A DNA stretch of 64,000 bases from Thermaerobacter sp. PB12/4term (GTDB lineage Bacteria; Bacillota; Sulfobacillia; Thermaerobacterales; Thermaerobacteraceae), in contig NZ_CP048407.1 of the NCBI RefSeq assembly GCF_003403315.2, positions 2,294,001 through 2,358,000 on the forward strand, read 5' to 3'. How positions within the stretch are numbered: the stretch's first letter is position 1; each line of letters begins with the position of its first letter. The position numbers were made by a program, and so were the translations under genes. A model generated the notes under the pieces. It had not been told where the DNA came from, searched no databases, and saw nothing but the letters and a program-made list of their open reading frames with translations. This document shows, in pieces, positions 1-8,495 of the stretch.

Positions 1-146
1 TTCGCGCGGGGTGACGGCAAGGTCTACCGGCACCCCACCCCGTTATTGAAGAATTTCCCTCGTCCTTCCTTCCCCGGCGGGCCACTCCACCGGCCGGTGG
101 GCCTTCGCCGGTGGTAACATCGTACTGATACGGGAGGTTCGGAGCC
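1..146. other. Left edge, no assignable gene
   Basis: The plus frame beginning at base 1 is open to a TAA at 115-117 and could be the last 38 codons of a gene cut by the window edge, but the peptide is not recognisable. The only clear signal is a GGGAGG ribosome binding site at 132-137 serving the GTG start at 147. Confidence 0.3.
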
Positions 147-1286
147 GTGGTCCGTAAGCCGCGGGTGACCGGCGAGTTCGTCCGCGTCGACGAGCGGCTC
201 TACCGCCTTCCGGGCGTCTTCGCCCGGTTCGACGGCCTGGTGGCCGCATTCCTCCACGGCAGTTACAGCACCGCGCACCAGACGCCCCTGAGCGACGTGG
301 ACCTGGCCGTGGTCTACCGGGCGGAGCGGCTTCCGGACCTCCGGGAACTCGTGGACCTCCAGGGTGCCGTGGAAGACGCCCTGGACCTCGAAGACGGGTT
401 CGTCACCGTCCTCAACCGGACGCCTTTGCCCTTTCGGTTCCGCGTCCTGGCCAACGGCCGACTGCTCTACGTCACCGATCCCGTGGCCCTGGCGGACTTC
501 CGGGAGCGCGTGTGCAAGCTCTACGGGGATTTCGCCCCCGACTACCGGCGCCTGGCGCTGGACTACGACCGGGCACTCAAGGAGGCCTACGCCCCGATGG
601 TCGAGATAGCGCCTCCCGGTCCCTCAGGCGGTCCCGTTGATTCCGGCGACCAGCGGACCACGGACGCCGACGAGGCGCCGGTTACCCCCTATTCTCCTGC
701 CGGTCTCCCGCGTTCCGATGCCGCGGGTTCCGGCTCTGCAGGTTCCGGCAACCCCGGACCGGCGGACGAACCCGGCCGGCCGACGGCAGGCCCGCGCCGG
801 GACGGCCCCGAGGGCGTGCCGGAAACGCGGCCGACAATGAACGGCGAGCCCCCAACCACCCCGTTGGGCGTCATCGACCGGGAGAAGGTACGGGATAAGC
901 TCGACTTCATTCGGAGGAACCTGGTGCACCTCGAGGCCCTCGCCCGGCGCGGGCCCGCGGCCTTGCGCGACGACAAGATCGCCGAGGCCGCGGCCGTCCA
1001 TATGCTACAGACCTCCATCGAGGCGATGATCGACGTGGCCAACCACGTGGTGGCCCGCCTGGGGCTGGGTGTTCCCAGGTCGTACCGCGAAGCCTTCGAC
1101 CTGCTGGTGCAGGCCGGGATCTTCCCCGCGCAGCACCGGGCCGCCTTCCACCGGATGGTCCGCTTCCGCAATCGCGCGGTGCACCTGTGCGACCGGATCT
1201 CGCCCGAAGAGGTTCATGCGATCCTGGCCCGTCCCATGGGGGACTTCGACCTGTGCATTGGAGCCGTGGTCCGCCGGTTCTTCTAA
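147..1286 (+). CDS. Fused MNT nucleotidyltransferase-HepT (MntA-HepT type) protein
   Basis: Single 379-residue chain joining two modules that are normally separate genes of a toxin-antitoxin pair. Residues 30-130 form a minimal nucleotidyltransferase with GSYS (38-41) and the metal pair D50/D52. Residues 240-379 are an all-helical HepT-like RNase domain with the motif RNRAVH at 341-346. In known MntA/HepT pairs MntA adenylylates a tyrosine two residues after that histidine in HepT; here the position is Cys348, so this route looks unavailable. A Pro/Gly/Arg-rich linker (about 170-235) separates the modules. The GTG start follows GGGAGG. It stands alone, with no partner toxin or antitoxin next to it. 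Family call is firm; activity as a TA system is inference. Confidence 0.82.
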   Translation: MVRKPRVTGEFVRVDERLYRLPGVFARFDGLVAAFLHGSYSTAHQTPLSDVDLAVVYRAERLPDLRELVDLQGAVEDALDLEDGFVTVLNRTPLPFRFRVLANGRLLYVTDPVALADFRERVCKLYGDFAPDYRRLALDYDRALKEAYAPMVEIAPPGPSGGPVDSGDQRTTDADEAPVTPYSPAGLPRSDAAGSGSAGSGNPGPADEPGRPTAGPRRDGPEGVPETRPTMNGEPPTTPLGVIDREKVRDKLDFIRRNLVHLEALARRGPAALRDDKIAEAAAVHMLQTSIEAMIDVANHVVARLGLGVPRSYREAFDLLVQAGIFPAQHRAAFHRMVRFRNRAVHLCDRISPEEVHAILARPMGDFDLCIGAVVRRFF

Positions 1287-1335
1287 CCCTTTGTCTCCTT
1301 GTGTTTTTGTCTCTTTGTCTTTCCCTCTGGTTGGG

Positions 1336-2016
1336 TCATTGACTGCTTCCGTTCGGCTCGAGGGCGAAGGTCACCTCGACCTCGGCGCTGATGTCGTGCT
1401 GGCCGGGGGTGATGGGCGCCGAAGGTGCGTCCCCGGGTTCCGCCGCGTACACCGCGTAGGAATCGCGGTAGCTGTAGCGGCCCCCGCGCCGGCCCAAGTG
1501 CAGGTTCATCTGCACGGGCGGGCCGAGCCGGACCCCAGCCGCTCGGGCGGCCACCTCGGCGCGTTCCCGGGCGTGCCGGACGGCATGCTCGAGGGCCTGG
1601 AGCTCGAGTTCCCGTACGTCCGAGATCTCAAAGGCCCACAAGGTCGCCTCGCTGGCCCCTACCGCCAGGGCGCGGCCGAGCAGCTTGCCTGCCAACTCGA
1701 AGTCCCGCACCCGGGCTTCCAGGACGTACCGGACCTCGTGTTCGATCAGGCGCCGGCGACCTTGGCGATCGGTGTGGTGACGGGTGCTGGTTTCGATGTC
1801 CACGGTCCGCAGGGCGTCGTCGGCGAGCCCCTCTTCCCGCAGGGCGGCGATGACCTGCTGCGCGGCATCGACCGCCGCCCGGTAGGCCGCCATGTGGTTC
1901 GTGGGATGCGTCCTGTAGACGTAGAACCGCAAGACCGCCACGTCGGGCGTGACCGAGACCCTTCCGTAGCCGGTGGCGAAGAGGGTAGGTTGGCGGGATT
2001 CAGCATCCGGCGGCAT
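1336..2016 (-). CDS. SIMPL domain (DUF541, YggE-like) protein
   Basis: 226 residues. Opens with the family signature GYGRVSVTPDVAVLRF near residues 16-31, followed by the alternating helix/strand pattern of SIMPL proteins and a C-terminal strand segment typical of the second half. Most YggE-like proteins are exported, but no signal peptide is visible here, so it is probably cytosolic. Start at ATG 2016 was chosen because GGAGGG lies 9 bases upstream; a longer frame exists but lacks a ribosome site. Family members are linked to stress tolerance, with no biochemical role settled. It is convergent with the MNT-HepT gene. Confidence 0.8.
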   Translation of the reverse strand: MPPDAESRQPTLFATGYGRVSVTPDVAVLRFYVYRTHPTNHMAAYRAAVDAAQQVIAALREEGLADDALRTVDIETSTRHHTDRQGRRRLIEHEVRYVLEARVRDFELAGKLLGRALAVGASEATLWAFEISDVRELELQALEHAVRHARERAEVAARAAGVRLGPPVQMNLHLGRRGGRYSYRDSYAVYAAEPGDAPSAPITPGQHDISAEVEVTFALEPNGSSQ

Positions 2017-2180
2017 GGCGGATCGTCCCTCCGTGATGGGGTATGAAGAAGTGCTACGGCGAGCCGGTTCGCCACGGGGTCGCGGTGGGCCGCAGCGACC
2101 GCACCTTATGGGGTGATCGGTACGGCGGCCGACGGCGTCCACCGGTGGGCAGGTCCCAGAACCTGCATGCGACAAACCGG

Positions 2181-2430
2181 CTACCCCTTGTCAACGAGCC
2201 GGGTGGACTCCAGCACCTCCAGCGCCTTCTCCGCATGACGGCTCGGCGGGATCCCCCGGATCACCTCGAGCACCCGCCCGTCCGGGCCGATCACGAAGGT
2301 CACCCGGTCCACGAGGGGGACGAACCGGCCGATGACGGGCAAGTCCCGCCGCACCCCGTACGCGGCGGCCAGGCGCCGGTCGGGGTCCGAAATGAGCCGG
2401 AAAGGAGCATGCCCAGGGAACAGGCTTCAT
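2181..2430 (-). pseudogene. Peroxiredoxin (Bcp/AhpC-TSA type) C-terminal remnant
   Basis: Reading the minus strand from about 2415 down to the TAG at 2181-2183 gives roughly 77 residues beginning HAPFRLISDPDRRLAAAYGV and continuing through a VTFVIGPDGRVLEVIRG segment, the second half of a peroxiredoxin. The N-terminal half with the peroxidatic cysteine is missing: an in-frame TGA lies about six codons upstream, and the sequence then becomes the end of the neighbouring MFS gene. A deletion has evidently removed the front of the gene. One GGACGAACC copy lies inside (2318). Confidence 0.75.
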
Positions 2431-2491
2431 CGGGGCTTCAGCCCAGTCCGCTGGGCGGTCGGCTGCCGAACGCACCGGTGGCATCGTTCCA

Positions 2492-3787
2492 TTATGGCTC
2501 CCGGATACGAGGGGTACGCCCGTGGCCAACCCCGTGGCCCAAGGGTGACATGACCGACCACCGACGAATCCACGGGGACGCGGCCGCCAGCACCAAGCCC
2601 CAACCCAGCAATGCCCACCGGACACCGACCTCGGCCACGCTGCCGGCCAGGACGCGCCCCAGGGCCCGCACCCCGTCGTCGGCGAGACCGGCCGCCACGG
2701 TGACACGCGCCATTCGATCCTGCGGCGTGACCGCCGTCAACCGGCTGCTCTGCAGTACGAAGGCAGCGGACAGCGCGCCGTCAAGGAGAAAGGCGCCCAT
2801 CAGAACCGCCAGCGTGCTTCGTGCCCCGGCCAGCACCGCAGCGCCCGTACCGGCCAGGGCGACCGCCCCCGTGAAGAGCCGGGACCAGGCCACCCGATCC
2901 ACCAGTCCGCCCAGCAGCAGTACCGCCACCACATTGGCCGCTCCCATGGCCGAGAAGATCCACCCCGTCCGTTCCGCATCCCAATGCAGTTCATCCCGTG
3001 CCAGGACGACGACCCAGAGACCGACGGCCACGCTGGTGGTCGAGAGAAGGCATCCGGCCAGCGCCAGGCGGCGGGCGAGGGGTGCGCGCCAGAGGTAGCG
3101 GAACCCGTCCCAAGCACCGAATCCCGGCCGTTTGCGGCCGTCCCGCAATGCCGCCGCCTCCGGCTGGCTGTATGGGCATTCCTCGCGATGCTGCCGTCCG
3201 GATGCTGCGACCCGGGCCGCCAGCAGGCTGGCCACCGCAAGGAGATCCGTCAGCGCATCGGCAGCCAGCGCCCATCCCGCCCCGTACCGGCCGATGATCG
3301 TCCCTGCAAGCAGCGGCCCCAGCAATGTGGCGACGGCATCAGCTCCTTCGTTGAGGTTGAACGCGGCCGCCAGCCGGGCCCGCCCCACGGTGTGGACGAC
3401 CAGCGGGCGGAACGCGGCGGCGTGAAGCACGTCGGCCGCACCCAGCGACGCGAGGACCAGAGCGATCTCCCACGCCCCCGCTTGACCCCCCAGGACCAAA
3501 CCGGCCACGGCACTCGTGGCACCAAACCGCAGGGTCTCCGCCAGGAGGGCCGCCTTCCACTTGGAACCGCGGTCCACCCAGGCGCCGACGGGGATGGACA
3601 GGACGAACGCCGCCAGCCGGTCGCACGCCAGGACCGCGCCGGTGACCCATGCCGAGCTTGTCGCCTGCAGGAGCAACCACGGCAGGGCCAGGTCCGCCAA
3701 CCGCATACCCAGAAGGGATGCACCGCGCCCGATCCACAGCCATCGAAAAGATGCCTCGCGTAAAAGCCCAAGCATTGGCAGCAGCAT
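2492..3787 (-). CDS. MFS transporter (enterobactin-exporter/MFS_3-like)
   Basis: 431 residues with about twelve hydrophobic segments and charged half-loops of the type GAWVDRGSKWK after TM2, as in the EntS/MFS_3 group of proton-driven exporters. A His/Arg-rich loop near residues 195-225 marks the central cytoplasmic connection. Substrate cannot be read from sequence. The C-terminus abuts the deleted peroxiredoxin, so the tail (about 20 polar residues ending IREP) may be altered by that junction. ATG at 3787 has no convincing ribosome site; ATG 3775 is an alternative. Confidence 0.78.
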   Translation of the reverse strand: MLLPMLGLLREASFRWLWIGRGASLLGMRLADLALPWLLLQATSSAWVTGAVLACDRLAAFVLSIPVGAWVDRGSKWKAALLAETLRFGATSAVAGLVLGGQAGAWEIALVLASLGAADVLHAAAFRPLVVHTVGRARLAAAFNLNEGADAVATLLGPLLAGTIIGRYGAGWALAADALTDLLAVASLLAARVAASGRQHREECPYSQPEAAALRDGRKRPGFGAWDGFRYLWRAPLARRLALAGCLLSTTSVAVGLWVVVLARDELHWDAERTGWIFSAMGAANVVAVLLLGGLVDRVAWSRLFTGAVALAGTGAAVLAGARSTLAVLMGAFLLDGALSAAFVLQSSRLTAVTPQDRMARVTVAAGLADDGVRALGRVLAGSVAEVGVRWALLGWGLVLAAASPWIRRWSVMSPLGHGVGHGRTPRIREP

Positions 3788-4073
3788 CCCGCGACGCGAA
3801 CGTTGTAGCGCCCGGTCACGCGTAGGGGGCCTCTTGGGCTGGAGAGAAGCATCGCGGTGGGGACGTGCATCCTGAAGGTACCCACCGTCAGGTGCCCACC
3901 GTCATCGGGCGGCTCACATCCGTCGATGCGACCGGCCAACTCCACGTGACTCCGCCTTCAGGTCGCTTGGCATCGGGACGCCGGGCACCGCCACCCCTTG
4001 CTGTACCAACGCCCATTCGCCCATTGGACTGCAGTCCGCCACCCTTACGGCGCGACCCGCATGCGCCGCCCCC

Positions 4074-4841
4074 TCATCCGCCCTGCCCCTTGAGCCGCCC
4101 CAGCAACCCCTCGAGGTCCGCCCATCCGTACCCCCACTCCTCCAGGTCCACTCCACCGATCGCGATGGTCCGGGTGCGGACGTGAGTGCCACCCAGGGAC
4201 TCGTAGAAACGCCGGTAAGGGTTTTGGGCCAGTACCCACACCAGCATCGACCGATGACCGCGGGCCAGCAGCTCCCGGACGGCCGCCGCCACCAGCCGCC
4301 GGCCTACGCCGCGCCGCTGGTACTCCTCAAGCACGTAGATGGCGCCCAGCTCCCCGCGAAACTCGGGGTCCCTCGACCGCTCCGGGCCGGCGGCGGCGAA
4401 GCCCACCACCCGCTCCGGCGTTTCCACCGGAGCGTCTCCCTTCCGCGCCAAGGGGCGGACCGCTCCCACCGGGTGTTTCGCCACCGGCCGGCGTTCCGCA
4501 TCCGGTGCGATCCCTTCCTGGTGCGCACCCGTCCCGCCTGCCCGGAATTCGTCGCCGGAGGCACCACCACCGGCCTCCCGGCCCGGGCCGCCCCCGTCGC
4601 CGACCCCAGCATCGCCGCCAAGGGTCACCCCGTCCACCGCCACCACCACGAAGGACGAACCGGCATCTCCCGCATCGCGGGCGATGACGTCCTGCCACCA
4701 CCGGGCCCGAGGTTCCTCCTCCATGGCGTCGAGGTACGCGTCGGGGATCAGCTCCCGGTAGGTGCTGCGCCACGTGGCCACCTGCACCCGGGCGATCCCG
4801 GCCGCATCGGCCGGCATCGCCCGGCGAATCTCGATGCCCAT
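4074..4841 (-). CDS. GNAT family N-acetyltransferase with internal low-complexity insert
   Basis: 255 residues. N-terminal strand and helix IEIRRAMPADAAGIARVQ and the acetyl-CoA binding segment QRRGVGRRL (motif A) identify a GCN5-related acetyltransferase; the region from GELGAIYVLEEY through FYESLGG is the standard C-terminal half. Between the third strand (FVVVAVDG, about 67-74) and the next core strand (VVGFAAAG) sits a 65-residue Gly/Ala/Arg-rich insertion (about 75-142) with no counterpart in the family. ATG 4841 was chosen because the fold begins immediately after it. The acceptor substrate is unknown. One GGACGAACC copy (4653) encodes part of this gene. Confidence 0.8.
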   Translation of the reverse strand: MGIEIRRAMPADAAGIARVQVATWRSTYRELIPDAYLDAMEEEPRARWWQDVIARDAGDAGSSFVVVAVDGVTLGGDAGVGDGGGPGREAGGGASGDEFRAGGTGAHQEGIAPDAERRPVAKHPVGAVRPLARKGDAPVETPERVVGFAAAGPERSRDPEFRGELGAIYVLEEYQRRGVGRRLVAAAVRELLARGHRSMLVWVLAQNPYRRFYESLGGTHVRTRTIAIGGVDLEEWGYGWADLEGLLGRLKGQGG

Positions 4842-5028
4842 GATGTTGCCTGCCCCCGCGATGTTCCTGCCCCCGTGGTCCGGACCGCACCACGCCGAGG
4901 GTCTGTAGTGCAAACACCGTCGGCACTCGGTCCGTTACCGCGTCCCGTACTACCCTCTGCTTTCGCGCTTACGGACCGGGCTACGACCGGATCGGTAGAT
5001 GACGTCGCACTGGTCGACCCTTATCGGC

Positions 5029-5364
5029 CTAGATCTGGCCCGTGATCACGGCCAAAACCAGCATCCACGCCAGGATAGCGACCAGCGGTACCGTCGCCAG
5101 GGCCGCGGCGGCCCGCACGTCCCCCTTCCTGCGGAGCACCAGCACCGCCACGATGGCCAGCACGATGCCCACCGGTGCCACGTACTGAAAGCGCGGCGTG
5201 GCGGCAAAGTAGACAAGGGGTCCGATGGCGAACAGCGCTGCCGCATAGACCCACCCTGCCCGGCGGGTAACCAGCGCCGCCAGCCCGCACCCGATGGTCA
5301 GCACCCAGCCGGGAATCCCCAGCAGGGCGCCAAGCAGCAGAGTGTCCAACGCCTCCAGCGGCAC
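5029..5364 (-). CDS. Small integral membrane protein, unknown
   Basis: 111 residues from GTG 5364, selected because GGGAGGGG ends 8 bases upstream. Three or four hydrophobic stretches (near residues 8-30, 38-53, 58-76 and 88-108) separated by short Arg-rich loops make this almost wholly membrane-embedded. No family recognised. It stands between the acetyltransferase and the sigma/anti-sigma pair and reads in the same direction as both, with gaps of several hundred bases, so operon membership is unlikely. Confidence 0.6.
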   Translation of the reverse strand: MPLEALDTLLLGALLGIPGWVLTIGCGLAALVTRRAGWVYAAALFAIGPLVYFAATPRFQYVAPVGIVLAIVAVLVLRRKGDVRAAAALATVPLVAILAWMLVLAVITGQI

Positions 5365-5673
5365 AGGCCTCACCCCTCCCGGCGGCCAGCGTCCCTCATC
5401 CAGATCATACCTCCGCCGTGGCCAGCGGGAAACGCGCACGGCCGCCTGCTCCGGCAGGGAGACGACGCTGACCGCATTCGCCGGTGGGGCAACGAAAGCG
5501 GCGCGGGCGGCCGGATTCCGGCCCCGCCGGAATCCGGCCGCCCGCGCTCGAGCGTCCCGGTCGCGCCGCAGCCACCCTGACTTGCAAGGCCGGCGTGCCG
5601 GTTGTGCCGCCTTGGCCTTGACTCGTCCCGGCCCTTTTTGTCCCGCCTCGTCCGTTCCTCTTGTCCGCTTTCC

Positions 5674-7431
5674 TCACGACCCGCGCGGATCGTAGCCCAC
5701 CACCGTCCAGATGCCCGTCTCGTCCTGGCGCACACGGCGCTCGAGGTACACCCGCGCGACCGGGCCGACCTGGACCTCCACCACGGCCCGCCTGCCGTCG
5801 TTGTGGACGACGCGGATGTGCCGGTCGACCAGGGCTCCGGGGCCGCCCATCTGCTCGCCGAACCGCCCGAGGAGGAAGGCGCCCGCCACCTGGACGGGAT
5901 CCAGCATCCACGGGGAGTGACCGGCGTCCACCTGCTGCTGCGAACCGCGTTCCACCTCCATGTCGACGGAGACCTCGACCTCGGGGTCGAAGCCGGTTCC
6001 GACGCCGGGATCCCGGTTCGGATCGGGGAGCTGGATGTCCAGTGCCAGGGCCCGGGCCAGTTCCACCCGCCGCGGCCCCTCGACGGTGATCTCGAGCCCC
6101 TGCTGGCGCCAGCGCAGCCGCGCGCCGAACACCTCGAGCAGGCCGTCCTGGCCGGCGGAGCCGAGAGCGGCGTTCGGCTGGGGCTCGAACGGGCCCTGGG
6201 CCGGTTCTTCCACAATCACCGTCTCACCGTAATCCAGGACCACCCGGTCCCGAGCCGCCAAGATCCGGCGGGGCGCCTCGTCCGGCAGCAGCGGGGTGAA
6301 GCCGGCGATGGCCGCCGCCTCCGCGGGCGTGTCCACCAGCTGCCCGGGGTTCTCCTCCTCCACGCGGTAGCCCGCCGGCACGTGGAAGCGAAAGCGGGAC
6401 GGGTCGACCGCCACATTGGCCTCGAACCGGACGAAAGTGGTCTCGGTCTGGATCCCGTTCTGCATCGCCGTCCGCAGGCGCAGGGGCAGGTGGGACTCGG
6501 CGTCGACCCAGAGGTCGTAGGGCAGCCCGCCCGGCGGTTCGATGCGCAGCCGGATCACCTCGCGTCCCGCGACCTGCTCGTGGCCCACCACCCGGTGGGG
6601 GTAGCGCAGGGCGGCGCGCGCCTCGTCCTCCAGGTCGAAGGGGCGCACGTCGGGCAGCGGGGGCAGCACCGCCACCACCCGATCGGCGGGACGAACCTGC
6701 CACTTGCGCCGGCCGTCGTGCACCGTGACCACGCCCGTGTCGTCGCGCGTCACGTAGCGGTCGCCGTCGACCCAGATCTCGATCCGGCGGACCAGCCAGG
6801 TCTCGCCGGCGGCGTTGGTGGTGCGCTTCTCGAGAACCGCGTGGTAGCTGTGGAGCTGGGCGACGGCCCGCTCCATGGCGTGGACCACGTCGGTCTCCGG
6901 CGCCGGTCCGAGCCCCAGCTGCGCCCGGAGCCACCCGCCGAGGCCGGGGATCCCGGGCCACGGCGCGAAGACCGCCGCCAGCGCCAGCCCGGCGACCAGG
7001 GCCGCCGCGGCAATCCCCACGCGCCGCCGGCGGCTACGCGTCCAAGCGCCCTCCCGCTCCCTGGCCCGGGTGTCGTCCTGTTCCTTGGCGCCAAGGGCGC
7101 CGGCACCCTCCCCCTCCCCGGCGCCGGCGAGGCGCCGCTCCTTGGCGCCGGCGTCGAGGGCGTGGAGGGCGTCAAGGGCGCCGATTGCCTCGAGCCCTCT
7201 TCCGGCGGCGACCAGCGGCCTCCACCCCTCCGCCGGCTCCGGCACGCCGCGCAGGCTCTTCAGCATGCGGGCCACCGCCAGGAGCTCCGCCTCCTCGGGC
7301 TCCGCCGGCGCCGGGGGACGACGCTCCTCGTTCAGGGCGTCGATCATCCGGTCGAGCCGCTCCTCGCGGAGGGCCCGCAAGCGACGCCGGTTCCAGTCGC
7401 GCCAGGAAGCCATCGGGCCCTTCCCTTCCAT
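5674..7431 (-). CDS. Membrane-anchored anti-sigma-like protein with LolA/RseB-type extracytoplasmic domain
   Basis: 585 residues. A cytoplasmic N-terminus (1-135, with Arg-rich helices and a Gly/Ala-rich patch) precedes one transmembrane segment (about 138-157) and a large extracytoplasmic part. Residues 180-350 have the beta-rich pattern of the LolA/RseB/MucB fold (VEKRTTN-like opening, a WVDGDRYV strand and a LPYDLWVDAESHLPLRLR strand), followed by a second beta domain. Its ATG shares one base with the sigma factor stop, so the two are translationally coupled. Such partners usually hold an ECF sigma factor inactive until an envelope signal arrives; that role is inferred from order and topology, since no classical zinc anti-sigma HxxxCxxC motif is visible. 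Confidence 0.72.
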   Translation of the reverse strand: MEGKGPMASWRDWNRRRLRALREERLDRMIDALNEERRPPAPAEPEEAELLAVARMLKSLRGVPEPAEGWRPLVAAGRGLEAIGALDALHALDAGAKERRLAGAGEGEGAGALGAKEQDDTRAREREGAWTRSRRRRVGIAAAALVAGLALAAVFAPWPGIPGLGGWLRAQLGLGPAPETDVVHAMERAVAQLHSYHAVLEKRTTNAAGETWLVRRIEIWVDGDRYVTRDDTGVVTVHDGRRKWQVRPADRVVAVLPPLPDVRPFDLEDEARAALRYPHRVVGHEQVAGREVIRLRIEPPGGLPYDLWVDAESHLPLRLRTAMQNGIQTETTFVRFEANVAVDPSRFRFHVPAGYRVEEENPGQLVDTPAEAAAIAGFTPLLPDEAPRRILAARDRVVLDYGETVIVEEPAQGPFEPQPNAALGSAGQDGLLEVFGARLRWRQQGLEITVEGPRRVELARALALDIQLPDPNRDPGVGTGFDPEVEVSVDMEVERGSQQQVDAGHSPWMLDPVQVAGAFLLGRFGEQMGGPGALVDRHIRVVHNDGRRAVVEVQVGPVARVYLERRVRQDETGIWTVVGYDPRGS

Positions 7432-8093
7432 CAGCGGTCCACCTCCCGCAAAAGGTCCCGCAGCGCCTTCAGAGCCCGGTACTGCAAACCGCGGATGGCG
7501 GCCTCGCTGCGTCGCATCTGGCGGGCGGTCTCGGCCCTCGACAGCCCGACGACGATGCGCCAGTGCAGCACCTCGCGGTATGCGGGCGGCAGTCGGCGCA
7601 GCAGCTCCTCCAGACAGACGCGGTCGACGACCACGGCCGCGTCGGCGTCGCCTGCGGCGCCATCGCGGGTTGGGGCAGCCGCCTGCAACAGGGCCTCTTC
7701 GAGAGGCACGGTCGCCCCGTCCCGCCGCTGCCGCCGCCAGCGATCGCGGATCAGGTTGAGGGCGATGGTGCGGACCAGGGCGTCGGGCGGGGGAAAGCCC
7801 GTCTGCCCCGCCTCCGCCATCGCCTCCACCATCGCGGGCCTCTTGGCCCCGGAACCGGACGCATCGTCACCGCAGGCAGCGCGACCGGACGCACCGGAGC
7901 CACCAGGGCCCGCGGCCCGTCCACCCCGCAGGACGCGCAGCACGGTCTCCTGGGTCACGTCCTCGGCCTCCTCGCGGTTCTGGACCCGGGCGTAGACGAA
8001 CCGGTAGAGCCAGGGCCAGGTCGCGTCGTACCAGCGCCGGACCGCGTCCTCGCCGGCTGCAGGCGGCGACCCGGCATTCGCTCGTTCGGGCAT
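7431..8093 (-). CDS. ECF-type RNA polymerase sigma factor
   Basis: 220 residues. Region 2 begins at WYDATWPWLYRFVYARV (21-37) with the EDVTQETVLRVL helix, and region 4 (about 163-215) carries LPPAYREVLHWRIVVGLSRA and the recognition helix QMRRSEAAIRGLQYRA. An Ala/Gly/Ser-rich insert of about 45 residues (59-103) splits region 2 ahead of VRTIALNLIRDRWRRQ, an unusual place for an insertion because this helix contacts the -10 element. ATG 8093 is taken since the conserved region starts about 20 residues later. Operon with the membrane partner downstream. Confidence 0.85.
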   Translation of the reverse strand: MPERANAGSPPAAGEDAVRRWYDATWPWLYRFVYARVQNREEAEDVTQETVLRVLRGGRAAGPGGSGASGRAACGDDASGSGAKRPAMVEAMAEAGQTGFPPPDALVRTIALNLIRDRWRRQRRDGATVPLEEALLQAAAPTRDGAAGDADAAVVVDRVCLEELLRRLPPAYREVLHWRIVVGLSRAETARQMRRSEAAIRGLQYRALKALRDLLREVDR

Positions 8094-8495
8094 CCCTGCA
8101 CCTGCTTTCCCAACCGTGGCCTTGGGGAGGCACCTCCAAAGGGTAGAACGCGGGGACACGGGGGACGTCACGCGGCGGGACTGGAAAGATGCGGGAGGTG
8201 ACGGGTGGCGAGGCGGGTGTGCGTTCCCTGCCGCCCGCCGGGAACCGCGGGATCGCGGGGCGAACATCGCACCGATGGCCGCTGCCGCGACAGCGCAAGC
8301 CCCCCTTGCCTGGCTGCGACGCGGTCCGGTGACCGCCGTCTTCGCAGGGGGCGTGGTTCGGCGACGCCCTCGGCGAACACGGCAAGGAGCGGCCGGCGGT
8401 GGCGCCCGGCGCCGGGTTCGTCCGCATCAGACCCCCGGCCTGCGGTGCACGCCGGGGAGGCGGGAAGGGGACCGCCGCCCCCCTCCCCAAGACCT
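8094..8495. other. Intergenic region upstream of the sigma factor, no gene seen
   Basis: About 400 bases between the ends of the TetR gene and the sigma gene. No convincing frame on either strand. It should contain the sigma operon promoter, but no clear consensus was found. One GGACGAACC copy on the minus strand (8415-8423) lies outside any gene. Confidence 0.5.

Noticed and set aside
1069-2046. Long plus-strand frame across the MNT-HepT end and SIMPL gene
   Set aside because: It is the antisense shadow of the SIMPL gene, which has a family signature and a ribosome site.
5602-7995. 797-residue plus-strand frame
   Set aside because: Antisense of the anti-sigma-like and sigma genes; no recognisable protein, typical of very G+C-rich DNA.
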